Source of the DNA: JAOUEA01 sp963825635
GTDB lineage: Bacteria > Actinomycetota > UBA4738 > HRBIN12
Direction: 5' to 3'
Length of the DNA: 64,000 nucleotides
NCBI GenBank assembly: GCA_963825635.1
Contig: CAWGTU010000001.1
Coordinates: 682,001-746,000, forward strand
Positions within the stretch are counted from its first letter, which is position 1. Each line of letters starts with the position of its first letter. Below the pieces are notes generated by a model. That model did not search any database. It was not told the DNA's origin and saw only the letters and a program-made list of their open reading frames with translations. Positions 8,180 through 16,084 of this stretch are shown piece after piece. Both the position numbers and the translations under genes were made by a program.

Positions 8180-9745
8180 CTAGCCGGTCTCGATCGTGTA
8201 GCGGGTCCGCGTGATCGACGATGGGGTCGCGGCGGTCAGCTTCACGTTCGAGATCACCGCACTCGCGGCGTCGCACGCCGAGAGATCGAGGCCGGACGCT
8301 GCGGCGTCGCCGCTCTTCGTGGCCGTGCCGACCGGCGTGACCGAGACCGAGTCGCCCGCGAGGCAGGCGACGCCCACCCGCAACACCCCTCGGCCGCCGT
8401 CGTGGGTGACCGTGAGGTCGGTGCCCGCGGCCGTCGGCAGGCCGATCCAGTTGAGCGCGAAGTCGTTCGGGATCCTGCGGGAGATCGAGTCGGCGGCGCC
8501 GAGCGTCGCGTGGTCGTCGTTGGGCCCGGCGACTGACGCCGCGTAAGCGGGCCCCTCGTCGAGGCAGTACTTCCGCGGCGTGGACGAGCAGTCGGCCAGG
8601 AATCGCAGCGCGATCGCGGCACCGTGGTACGCGCCGGCGAGGGTGGTGTTCTTGGCCTTGAACGCCTTCGCGAGCGCCTTGAGGTTCGTCGACTTGCCCT
8701 TGCTCACCTGTTCCCAGAACGTCTGGTAGACGGCCTCGGACCCGTTGCGCTCGCCCGAGCCGAAACGCTCCGCCATGGCCCGGAACACCACCCAGTACGG
8801 GTAGGGCGACGCGGTGTATCGGCCCATCGGCTTCGCGAACTGCGGCCAGAGGTAGTTGTAGCTGTCGTTCGATGAGTCGAAGACCTCGTCCTCCACCCAG
8901 GTGGCCAGGCCCTCCACCATGACGTCGGCGGCCCTGCCTGTTCCGCCGAGGGCGCCGTATCCGAACTGGATCGAGTGGTTGAACTCGTGTGCGACGGTCG
9001 CGCGCAGGGCGTCGAGCGGCGTTCCGGGGAACGGTCCGAAGTTGCGGTTCAGGACCATGCAGCTCGCGACCGCGTCACGGTCGTTCCAGGGTGTCGAGGG
9101 GTTGTTGCCGGCGACGCGCGTGCCGGCCACGTACCCGTACAGGCCGGTGCCGAGTTTCTCGATCCGCACCGGGTACCGGCGACCGGGCGGGTAGCTGACC
9201 GGGTCCGCCGGCGGCTTGGCCCATCCGAACCGGCCGATCTCGGTCGTCCACGTGGTCTCGAGAGCAGATGTGTACGAGCCGATCGACAGCCCCTGCAACG
9301 CCGAGGCCTTGTACTGCACGTAGAAGTGCGACGTCGACCTGGTCTGGGGAAGCGAGCCCCTGGTGCCGGGGCACGCGAACGTGGAGCCGCGAAGCTCGAT
9401 GCGAGCGGCGACGGCGGCGGGTGCGTCGCCCAGGGCGGGGAGGCGCTCTCGCAGCCGGAGCAACGGCAGGGTGCCCGACCATGGTGTGTCGCTGACGTAC
9501 GCCTCGGGCAGCCTCGCCGGAGCGGTGAACGCCCACGTCAGGTACAAGGCCCCCTCGGCTGCGGAGATCTCACCTCGACGAACGGCTCGGTCGATCAGCT
9601 CCGGCGTCGCTGGCCGGAGTTCGGGCCGTGCAGGCGCCGCCGCCGCCGGCATCGCCGCCGACTGGAACAGCCACGAGGCAACGGCACCGAGGACGACGAG
9701 CGATGCGACGCGTCGCCGGGCGTGGATCGAGAGACGCGTGGGCAC
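8180..9745 (-). CDS. Secreted zinc-metalloprotease-like protein (HExxH)
   Basis: A 521-residue exported protein. The GTG at 9745 has AGGAGG 7 nt upstream and opens directly into a signal peptide: basic RLSIHARRR, hydrophobic VASLVVLGAVASW, then an AAAAPA cleavage region. Further in, VAHEFNHSIQFGYG (about residues 249-262) carries the HExxH zinc site, and MVEGLATWVEDEV about 20 residues later supplies the third-ligand Glu of a gluzincin arrangement. The rest is a beta-rich C-terminal region with no recognised domain. The arrangement resembles large secreted bacterial metallopeptidase-like proteins of unassigned substrate. Its stop is 10 bp from the converging desaturase stop, and it is otherwise unlinked to its neighbours. 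Confidence 0.7.
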   Translation of the reverse strand: MPTRLSIHARRRVASLVVLGAVASWLFQSAAMPAAAAPARPELRPATPELIDRAVRRGEISAAEGALYLTWAFTAPARLPEAYVSDTPWSGTLPLLRLRERLPALGDAPAAVAARIELRGSTFACPGTRGSLPQTRSTSHFYVQYKASALQGLSIGSYTSALETTWTTEIGRFGWAKPPADPVSYPPGRRYPVRIEKLGTGLYGYVAGTRVAGNNPSTPWNDRDAVASCMVLNRNFGPFPGTPLDALRATVAHEFNHSIQFGYGALGGTGRAADVMVEGLATWVEDEVFDSSNDSYNYLWPQFAKPMGRYTASPYPYWVVFRAMAERFGSGERNGSEAVYQTFWEQVSKGKSTNLKALAKAFKAKNTTLAGAYHGAAIALRFLADCSSTPRKYCLDEGPAYAASVAGPNDDHATLGAADSISRRIPNDFALNWIGLPTAAGTDLTVTHDGGRGVLRVGVACLAGDSVSVTPVGTATKSGDAAASGLDLSACDAASAVISNVKLTAATPSSITRTRYTIETG

Positions 9746-9826
9746 TGAGGTCCTCCTGATCCCCAGGGGTGGTCGCGGGGAACCCATCCTATGGGCACCG
9801 CGCACCGTCGCGCGGAACCGTGCCGA

Positions 9827-10507
9827 TCAGACGCTACCGAGCACGGCCTCCGCCTCGTCGGCGGCGAGGCCGGCCAGCTCCAGCGCCTTCTGCACGGCCT
9901 CGGGCGCGTCGGGTGCGAACCCGTCGGCGCCGATCGACGTCGCCCACTCCTCGGTGACCGGTGCTCCGCCGACCATGACCTTGACCTTGTCGCGCAGCCC
10001 CTCGGCCTCGAGCGCCTCGATCACGACCTTCTGCTGGGGGACCGTCGTGGTGAGCAGGGCCGAGAGTCCGACGATCGCAGGGTTCAGCTCCTTCACCGCG
10101 TCGATGATCTTCTCGGTCGGCACGTCCTTGCCGAGGTCGTGCACCTCGAAGCCGACGGTCTTCAGCATCGCGCCGACCATGTTCTTGCCCAGGTCGTGCA
10201 GGTCGCCCTTGACCGTGGCCGTCACCACCAGCGCGCCCTTCTTCGAGCCGCCCTTGGCGAGCAGCGCCGGTTCGACGATCTCATTGCACTTCTTGAACAG
10301 GGTGGCCGAGGCCACGACCTCGGGAAGGAAGACCTCGCCGCGCTTCCAGCGCTCGCCGAGCTCGAACATGGCGGCGGCCATCCCCTGTTCCAGGATGATC
10401 ACCGGGTCGACCCCCTGGTCGACCAGCATCTGGGTGGCCTCGAGCGCGGCGTCCTTCTTCGCGCCCATCAGGCTCACGCGCAGGATCTCGAGCAGCTCCT
10501 CGGACAT
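9827..10507 (-). CDS. Corrinoid (cobalamin-binding) methyltransferase protein, MttC/MtbC family
   Basis: A 226-residue two-domain corrinoid carrier. Residues 1-90 form the helical cap; the Rossmann-type B12 domain follows with the signature GDLHDLGKNM, whose His104 is the lower axial cobalt ligand (DxHxxG), and GLSALLTTTVPQQ, which contacts the cofactor tail. Such proteins accept a methyl group from a substrate-specific MttB/MtmB/MtbB-type methyltransferase and pass it to tetrahydrofolate or another acceptor through a second methyltransferase. The gene lies 75 bp downstream of an MttB-family gene on the same strand and has its own RBS (AAAGGA). Together they form a methyl-group-harvesting pair; no methyl-THF transferase or corrinoid reactivator is seen nearby. 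Confidence 0.9.
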   Translation of the reverse strand: MSEELLEILRVSLMGAKKDAALEATQMLVDQGVDPVIILEQGMAAAMFELGERWKRGEVFLPEVVASATLFKKCNEIVEPALLAKGGSKKGALVVTATVKGDLHDLGKNMVGAMLKTVGFEVHDLGKDVPTEKIIDAVKELNPAIVGLSALLTTTVPQQKVVIEALEAEGLRDKVKVMVGGAPVTEEWATSIGADGFAPDAPEAVQKALELAGLAADEAEAVLGSV

Positions 10508-10582
10508 CGTCGTTCCTTTCGGGTTGCGGGGAAGCGCGCAGCGAGGGTACTCCAGACCCGCGCGGCGCCGGTAACCAAGGCC

Positions 10583-12049
10583 CTAGCGGACGTGCTCCCT
10601 CTCGAAATCGTCGATCACCGTCTGGATCGCCTCGGCGGCGCCGTCGGGCAGCGGGTAGGCCTCGTGCTCGGCGATCAGGCGCTTCGCCACGTCTGTCGCC
10701 TTCTGCTTCGGGATCGGGCGACCTTCCGCCTCCCACTCCTCCCAAGAGTTGCGGCTGAACAGCGCCGAGGGCCACACGTCGTGCATGCGCTCGAGCGTGT
10801 GCTCCTGGTCGAGGAAGTGCTGGCCCGGTCCGACCGCGTCGATCACCTCGACGGCCAGCTCTTCGGGGGCGGTCGACTGCACGCCCTCGGCCATCGAGGC
10901 GACGAGGTCGAACAGCTCCGCGTCGAGGACGAGCTGGGCGTGGCTGAAGACGCGGGCAGCGTAGAGCAACCCCGCGCCCGAGAACATATCGACGCCCGAG
11001 ATCCAGCTCGCGAAGCCGCTGAGCGCGTTCTCGACGCCCGCCTGCCAGTCGGCCGACTTCGAGCCGCTCGCGAACGTGCCGATCATGGACTTCAGCCCAT
11101 AGCTGCGTGCGAGCTGCGCGTTACCCATCTGGAAGACGAGGTCTTCGGGACCGCCGCAGAGCGCGGCTCCCGAGCGCATGTCCATCGTGGTCGCGCACGA
11201 GCCGAAGAACGTGCGGGCCCCGGGGGCCAGGAGCTGCAGCGAGATCACGCCGGCGAGCACCTCGGCGTTGGAGATCACGAGCGTGCCCGCCCGGCTGATC
11301 GGCGACGTCGCCGCGAGGATCGGCATCACCATGAACCCGCACGGCACGCCGGCGTTCGCGAACTCGACCGCGGCCTCGAGTGGCCCGCCGTCGTACACGA
11401 GCGGCGACACCGAACACTGGAACGCGCTCACGATCGGCCGCTCGTTCAGGTCGATCTCGCCCCCGGCCGCGATCGTGGCCATCTCCACGACGGCGCGCGC
11501 CTGCTCGGGCGTGACCGCCGTCATCATGCAGACGTGCTTGCCGGTGTTGTGCAGGTTCGCCTGGAAGTTGTTCAGGGGCTCGACGGGCACCGGGAACTCG
11601 CGCGCCGATGCCGGCTGCCAGATGTAGCCGACCTGGGGCAGGGCGTCGCCGATGCGCGTCGCCGTCTCGCAGTCGCTCTTGTCCGATGCGCGGCGCTCGT
11701 CGGTCTCGAGGTCGAGCACCTCGGCCGCGTTGCCGTCGACCCCCAGGTAGCCGCGGGTGCCGTCGAGCTGGAGGTCGAGCCCTGGCTCCCGAGAGGAGAG
11801 CGGCAGATCGAGCGGCACCTGAGCGAGCGCGCCGAGCGCGACGTCCCTGGGGAAGCGCGCCCGCCCGATCGACTCGTCGATCGCGGCGCCCGCCTTACCG
11901 AGTTCCTTCAGCATGCGCTCGGACCGCACCTCGATGCCGGTGCGATCGAGCACCTCGAGGCTCGCCTCGCGGATGTCCTCGAGCTCCTGCTCGCTGAGGA
12001 TGTCGATGCGTCGCGTGTGCTCGATGTGTCGGATCGTGCGGTCGCCCAT
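10583..12049 (-). CDS. MttB-family (trimethylamine/glycine-betaine type) methyltransferase
   Basis: A 488-residue member of the MttB superfamily, recognisable from EASLEVLDRTGIEVRSE near the start, the central GGPLEAAVEFANAG, and the C-terminal GPGQHFLDQEHTLERMHD with a distal WEEWEAEGR. There is no in-frame amber codon, so it is a non-pyrrolysine member of the kind that includes glycine-betaine methyltransferase MtgB; the true substrate (betaine, carnitine, proline betaine or another quaternary amine) cannot be read from sequence. The reaction is methyl transfer from the amine to Co(I) of the partner corrinoid protein encoded immediately downstream. The length matches the family. Its relevance rises because a serine-cycle C1-assimilation cluster lies 17 kb away. 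Confidence 0.88.
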   Translation of the reverse strand: MGDRTIRHIEHTRRIDILSEQELEDIREASLEVLDRTGIEVRSERMLKELGKAGAAIDESIGRARFPRDVALGALAQVPLDLPLSSREPGLDLQLDGTRGYLGVDGNAAEVLDLETDERRASDKSDCETATRIGDALPQVGYIWQPASAREFPVPVEPLNNFQANLHNTGKHVCMMTAVTPEQARAVVEMATIAAGGEIDLNERPIVSAFQCSVSPLVYDGGPLEAAVEFANAGVPCGFMVMPILAATSPISRAGTLVISNAEVLAGVISLQLLAPGARTFFGSCATTMDMRSGAALCGGPEDLVFQMGNAQLARSYGLKSMIGTFASGSKSADWQAGVENALSGFASWISGVDMFSGAGLLYAARVFSHAQLVLDAELFDLVASMAEGVQSTAPEELAVEVIDAVGPGQHFLDQEHTLERMHDVWPSALFSRNSWEEWEAEGRPIPKQKATDVAKRLIAEHEAYPLPDGAAEAIQTVIDDFEREHVR

Positions 12050-12193
12050 CGTGCGCGTGCCTTTCGTCCCGGGATCGCCCGCGACCGTACCCGGCGTTCC
12101 ACGGGGGGGTCCAGCGTTCGGCCGACCGCGGGTCAGGAACGAGGCTTCACCTCCGGCACAGCGGTTCCCGCAGGTGAGGAGGGGACCGAGGGG

Positions 12194-12199
12194 TAAGCT
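12194..12199 (+). promoter_or_regulatory. Putative -10 box TAAGCT (leaderless)
   Basis: TAAGCT ends 7 nt before the ATG at 12207, which places the predicted transcription start at or next to the start codon. No Shine-Dalgarno is present in the gap. No clear -35 hexamer was seen. Confidence 0.5.
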
Positions 12200-12206
12200 C
12201 GTCGGC

Positions 12207-13544
12207 ATGTCCGCGGCGGAGGTGAACGGCGGTCGCTCCTCGATCGCGTCGTGGGTTCGGGCGGCACCGAGGCACGAGCTGCTCCCTGCGCGGCGACGAG
12301 CCGCGACGACGTCGGAGGCCGGGGCGGAGCCGCTCGACCGGCTGGATCTCGGCCCCGGAGGGGCCCTCGCGGTCGCCGGGGTCGAGACCGGGTTCGTGGT
12401 CGTCCCCGTTGCCGATGCCGACCGGTCACCGCGACGGGCCGTGGCGGGCGACGGGGTGTTCGCGGCGATGCTGCGGACGATGCGACGGGCGGCATCGGAG
12501 GGCGCCTTCCGAGGTGAGACGTTCGACGTCGCGGTCGACGCCGGCACGAACGACGAGGTCGCGATCGACGTCGACCAGTCCAACGACTCGGTGATCGTCG
12601 GCGGCTCGGCGGTCGTGAAGCTGTTCCCCCTCACGTCGCCGGGGCCGCAACCGGGTCTCGAGCTGCCCGTGCATCTCGCCGCCGTGGGGTTCGGGTTCCT
12701 CCCCACGCCGCTCGGGGCGCTCCGGTGGACGTCGCCGCGAGGCGAGGACGTCGTGCTCGCGACCGCGGCGTCGTTCCTGCCGGGTGCGCGTGACGGCTGG
12801 GACTGGTATCTGGCGCGGCTGCTCGCGTGGCTCGACGGCGAGGTCGACGACGGGTCCGCGTTCGGGCCGGCGCCGACCCTCGGGCGCATCGGGGCGGCGA
12901 TGCACGTCGGCTTCGCGACGGCCTCCGACGTGATCCCGCACCCCGTCTCGACCGCCGATGCGTCGACCGCCGCCGCCTGGCGACGCGCGGCGTTGGCCGT
13001 CGCCGACGAGGCGATCGCGCTCACGGACGGCGACGAGGGAGCCCGGCTCGCGGCGCGCGCTGAGGCGATCCGTGCCGAGCTCGAGGGGCTCGGCGACGCC
13101 GCCGGCACCGTTATGACCCGGGTACACGGCGACTTCCACATCGGGCAGGTGCTCGAGTGGCGGGACGGCTACGCCGTGACCGACTTCGACGGGAACCCGA
13201 TGGCCGCGCCCGCCGAGCGGGGGGCGCCGGACACCCCGGCGCGCGACGTCGCGGCGTTCGTGCGCTCGCTCGATCACCTCGGGCGGGTCGCGTCGACGCG
13301 ACGACCCGGCCACGACGAGCGCATCGGGTCGTGGATCGAGACGAGCCGGCGAGGCTTCCTCGACGCCTATCGGCAGGAACTCGCCGAGCGGGGGATGCCC
13401 AAGTTGTTCGACGAGCGCCTGCTGCGCCCGCTCGAGGTTGCGCAGGAGTGCCACGAGTACGTGTACGCGGCCAAGTTCCTGCCTCGCTGGCGATACGTGC
13501 CCGATCTCGCGATCCGGGTCCTGTTCCCCATGGGGGATCGATGA
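12207..13544 (+). CDS. Maltokinase/glucosamine-kinase-like phosphotransferase
   Basis: A 445-residue kinase of the aminoglycoside-phosphotransferase/maltokinase fold. The catalytic loop reads VHGDFHIGQVL (about residue 306) and the metal-binding segment DFDGNP (about residue 326), followed by RDVAAFVRSLDH. Maltokinases usually read HGDxHLGQVL and DFEGEP, so the DFDGNP variant suggests a different sugar. A glucosamine kinase is plausible because the next gene, overlapping by 4 bp, is a SIS-domain sugar-phosphate isomerase/deaminase. A kinase producing an amino-sugar 6-phosphate followed by its deaminase is a coherent pathway. The ATG at 12207 follows a -10-like TAAGCT with no leader. Substrate assignment is inference. 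Confidence 0.75.
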   Translation: MSAAEVNGGRSSIASWVRAAPRHELLPARRRAATTSEAGAEPLDRLDLGPGGALAVAGVETGFVVVPVADADRSPRRAVAGDGVFAAMLRTMRRAASEGAFRGETFDVAVDAGTNDEVAIDVDQSNDSVIVGGSAVVKLFPLTSPGPQPGLELPVHLAAVGFGFLPTPLGALRWTSPRGEDVVLATAASFLPGARDGWDWYLARLLAWLDGEVDDGSAFGPAPTLGRIGAAMHVGFATASDVIPHPVSTADASTAAAWRRAALAVADEAIALTDGDEGARLAARAEAIRAELEGLGDAAGTVMTRVHGDFHIGQVLEWRDGYAVTDFDGNPMAAPAERGAPDTPARDVAAFVRSLDHLGRVASTRRPGHDERIGSWIETSRRGFLDAYRQELAERGMPKLFDERLLRPLEVAQECHEYVYAAKFLPRWRYVPDLAIRVLFPMGDR

Positions 13545-14500
13545 ACCCGCGGGCCTTCCAGCGCGATCTGGAGCGCAAGCCCGAGGTACTGCGCGACCTC
13601 GCCGACTCCCTGGGGTCGGGTGAGCCGTGGCCGCGGGTCCCCGCGCGCAGGATCGTGATGATCGGCATGGGCTCATCGCGGTATGCGGCCGGCGTCCTCG
13701 CGACGCGGATGCGCGCCGCCGGTCTCGATGCGGTCGCCGAGTACGCGTCGCTCGAGAGCGGTTCGCCGCCCGGCGACGGCGTGCTCGCGATCGGTATCTC
13801 CGCGAGCGGTGGGACCGAGGAGACGATCGGAGCGCTGGCCCGCCATCGCGGTGCGAGCGACACCGTCGCGCTCACGAACCGATCCGGCTCCGCGATCGAG
13901 CGGGCCGCCGACTCGGTCGTGTCGATGCTCGCGGGCGACGAGGAGGGCGGGGTGGCGTGCCGGTCCTTCCAGCACACGCTCGCCCTGCTGCTCGCCCTGG
14001 AAGCCTCGACGACCGCCGGCGTCGACGCCGACGTCGCGAGCGTTGTGCGCCGGGCGGCCGAGGCGAGCGAGGACCTGCTCGAGCGCCGCGATGCGTGGCT
14101 CCCCGCCGCCGCGGACCTGCTCGCCGAGGGGTCGGCGACGTTCACGATCGCCCCCGCCGAGCGGCTCTCCTCGGCGGAGCAGGCCGCGCTGATGCTCCGG
14201 GAAGGGCCCCGCCGCACCGCCGACGCATGCGAGGCGGGCGACTGGCTGCACGTCGACGTGTACCTCACGAAGCCGCTGGAGTACCGAGCGCTGCTGTTCG
14301 CCGGCTCGCGCTTCGACCCGGCGATCCTCGATTGGACGCGCGAGCGAGGGTCACGGGTCGTTGCCGTGGGCCGCGACGTCGAGGGCGCCGACCGCACCGT
14401 GCGCTACCGCCACGACGACGATCCCGACGTGGCGCTGCTCGTCGAGGTCCTCGTGGCCGAGCTGGTCGCTGCACGCTGGTGGCTCGCCCAGGTCGCCTAG
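13541..14500 (+). CDS. SIS-domain sugar-phosphate isomerase/deaminase
   Basis: A 319-residue protein with two SIS (sugar isomerase) domains. VMIGMGSSRYAAGVLATRM and GISASGGTEETIGAL (the SxSGxT phosphosugar loop) mark the first, and SSAEQAALMLREGPR with the later RALLFAGS region the second. The architecture matches the isomerase half of GlmS and AgaS/FrlB-type deaminases, with no glutaminase domain, so the likely reaction is isomerisation or deamination of an amino-sugar phosphate. The ATG overlaps the stop of the preceding kinase gene (ATGA at 13541-13544), which argues for a shared substrate: kinase makes the 6-phosphate and this enzyme converts it toward fructose 6-phosphate. Confidence 0.85.
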   Translation: MNPRAFQRDLERKPEVLRDLADSLGSGEPWPRVPARRIVMIGMGSSRYAAGVLATRMRAAGLDAVAEYASLESGSPPGDGVLAIGISASGGTEETIGALARHRGASDTVALTNRSGSAIERAADSVVSMLAGDEEGGVACRSFQHTLALLLALEASTTAGVDADVASVVRRAAEASEDLLERRDAWLPAAADLLAEGSATFTIAPAERLSSAEQAALMLREGPRRTADACEAGDWLHVDVYLTKPLEYRALLFAGSRFDPAILDWTRERGSRVVAVGRDVEGADRTVRYRHDDDPDVALLVEVLVAELVAARWWLAQVA

Positions 14501-14503
14501 GCA

Positions 14504-14509
14504 TAGGCT
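14504..14509 (+). promoter_or_regulatory. Putative -10 box TAGGCT (leaderless)
   Basis: TAGGCT ends 7 nt before the ATG at 14517, immediately after the SIS gene stop. This suggests the DinB-like gene has its own leaderless promoter. Confidence 0.45.
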
Positions 14510-14516
14510 CGCGACG

Positions 14517-15047
14517 ATGGGGCGGGACGAAGCCGAGCGGGTGCCCTCGAGGCGCCGTGCGATCCGCATCGTCGACGACGGCATGCGGGAGGTCTTCGCG
14601 CTGTACGACGGGCTGGCGCCCGGGTCGCGGACGACACCTGGGCTCGGCGGCGGCGACTGGTCGCCCAAGGACCTGCTCGGTCACCTGGAGAGCTGGCAGG
14701 AGTACGCGCTCGAGGCACTCGATGCGTGGGACGAGGACCACGGTCCCGCGATCGACAAGGTGATCTGGTCGACGAGCACCTCGGCGCTCAACCGCGACGC
14801 CGTCGCGAGGAAGGCCGCGCGCCGACCGGCCGACCAGCGCCGGCGTGCGGAGGCGACCCACGAGCGGCTGCTCGCCCGCCTCGAGGCATTCGGCGACACT
14901 CGCTGGAAGCGTCCGGGCACGTCGCGGGGGCGCACGCCTGCGGGCGCCCGCCTGGGGGACCTGCTCGGCGGCCCGCCGGGACCGTTCCGCCACGCCGACG
15001 CGCACCTCAAGCAGCTCCGGGCGTTCGCCCAAGAGCGGGCCAGGTAG
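14517..15047 (+). CDS. DinB/ClbS-DfsB-like four-helix protein
   Basis: A 176-residue protein of the DinB-like superfamily. The N-terminal helices contain DWSPKDLLGHLESWQEY, where the His of LLGHL is the usual first metal ligand, and a second His-bearing helix near the C-terminus reads FRHADAHLKQLRAFA. ClbS/DfsB and mycothiol-dependent family members act as hydrolases, thiol transferases or resistance proteins; nothing here fixes the substrate. The ATG at 14517 is chosen because a TAGGCT box lies 7 nt upstream. It follows the kinase/SIS pair but a separate promoter makes co-function uncertain. Confidence 0.65.
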   Translation: MGRDEAERVPSRRRAIRIVDDGMREVFALYDGLAPGSRTTPGLGGGDWSPKDLLGHLESWQEYALEALDAWDEDHGPAIDKVIWSTSTSALNRDAVARKAARRPADQRRRAEATHERLLARLEAFGDTRWKRPGTSRGRTPAGARLGDLLGGPPGPFRHADAHLKQLRAFAQERAR

Positions 15048-15086
15048 TCTGAACCAGAGTAGCCGAGGAGTCGGAGCAGAGAGTAC

Positions 15087-15104
15087 GAGGAGCAGCTGCT
15101 CCTC
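15087..15104. terminator. Palindrome between convergent genes
   Basis: GAGGAGCAG and CTGCTCCTC form a perfect 18-bp palindrome between the DinB-like stop (15047) and the converging L,D-transpeptidase stop (15103-15105), overlapping the latter. No T-tract follows, so terminator function is only suggested by position. Confidence 0.35.
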
Positions 15105-15969
15105 AGGGGACCACGATCACGGGCGTGCCCAGCTGCAGCAACGGCTTCAGGCGATCGAGGGACCGTTCGCTCACGCGCAGACAGCCGGCGCTCGCCGAGC
15201 GACCGATCGACGACGGGTCGTTCGTGCCGTGGATCGCGAGCTGGTTCCCGCCGCTCCACCCGGGTGGAAGCTTCGGCTGGATCCCCGAGATGCCGAACGC
15301 GAACGTGCCGAGGTACCCGCCGGAGAACGCGATGCGGTCCGTCACGAAGTACTCGCCCGGGGGTGTCGGCGACACCGGCGCCCCGGTGGCTGCCGGCATG
15401 CCGAACAGGATCCTGTCGGACTTCGTGACCGTGATGCGGTGTTCGGAGAGGTCGACGCGGACCTCAACGGCGGTCGCACGCCGGGCGAGGTCGCGCAGGG
15501 CGATCCAGCCCTCGCGCCGTGGCCAGACGTAAGGGATCTCGACCCGACCCCATCGACCGTCGGGCGAGACGTCCTCGATCCAGGCGGTGATCGCCACGTC
15601 GTAGTACTTGGACCCGCTCGGCATCGTGCCGACGACGCGCGCGTGCGGGTCCGGGTGGGCGCGCACCGGGAGGTCTCGAGGCACGCGGACGAGCAGGTGC
15701 CTCGTGGGCTCGGCGGGTCGCGGCGCTTTCGGAACGGCGCCCCGCGGGGACCGAGACGCACCGGCTCTCTCGGTCCCCCCCGTCACCGAGACCGTGTCGG
15801 CGTCGCCGAACGCCCCCGGACCCCCCCCGGTCGCGACGGGCCCGCGAGCACGGTCGACCTGCTCGGCTCCGGCGATGCCCGTGAGCCCCGACGCGATGGG
15901 TGAGGCGATCGCGAGGGCGACCGCGAAGGCGGTCGCCACCCACGACGCGCGCACGGTGAGGTTGCGCAT
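15103..15969 (-). CDS. L,D-transpeptidase (YkuD domain), exported
   Basis: A 288-residue protein with an N-terminal signal or anchor (SWVATAFAVALAIASPIASG), a proline/arginine-rich linker, an SH3-like region (residues about 90-150) and a C-terminal YkuD catalytic domain. The catalytic signature is IHGTNDPSSIGRSASAGCLRV, split here as HGTN and SAGCLRV, with Cys as nucleophile and His as base. L,D-transpeptidases form 3-3 peptidoglycan cross-links or attach proteins to the wall, which is typical of actinobacteria. It acts outside the membrane. The gene is monocistronic, converging with the DinB-like gene. Confidence 0.92.
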   Translation of the reverse strand: MRNLTVRASWVATAFAVALAIASPIASGLTGIAGAEQVDRARGPVATGGGPGAFGDADTVSVTGGTERAGASRSPRGAVPKAPRPAEPTRHLLVRVPRDLPVRAHPDPHARVVGTMPSGSKYYDVAITAWIEDVSPDGRWGRVEIPYVWPRREGWIALRDLARRATAVEVRVDLSEHRITVTKSDRILFGMPAATGAPVSPTPPGEYFVTDRIAFSGGYLGTFAFGISGIQPKLPPGWSGGNQLAIHGTNDPSSIGRSASAGCLRVSERSLDRLKPLLQLGTPVIVVP

Positions 15970-16040
15970 CCTCCCCTATCGGCGAGGGCACCGCGCCCCT
16001 GAAGACGCCCGCACCGTCGTGAGGGTGCGCGTCGCGGCGA

Positions 16041-16076
16041 TAGTCTGGTTGCAGGAGCGGTTCCATCATCGGAACC
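16041..16076 (+). promoter_or_regulatory. -10 box TAGTCT plus leader hairpin of aldolase gene
   Basis: TAGTCT (16041-16046) is a good actinobacterial -10. GGTTCC (16059-16064) and GGAACC (16071-16076) form a 6-bp stem around ATCATC just before the ATG at 16085, so ribosome access may depend on the hairpin. Seen in sequence; function inferred. Confidence 0.4.
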
Positions 16077-16084
16077 GGGTGACC

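Noticed and set aside
10583..12049. Pyrrolysine (amber) readthrough in the MttB-family gene
   Set aside because: The frame has no internal TAG; length and both ends match non-pyrrolysine members.
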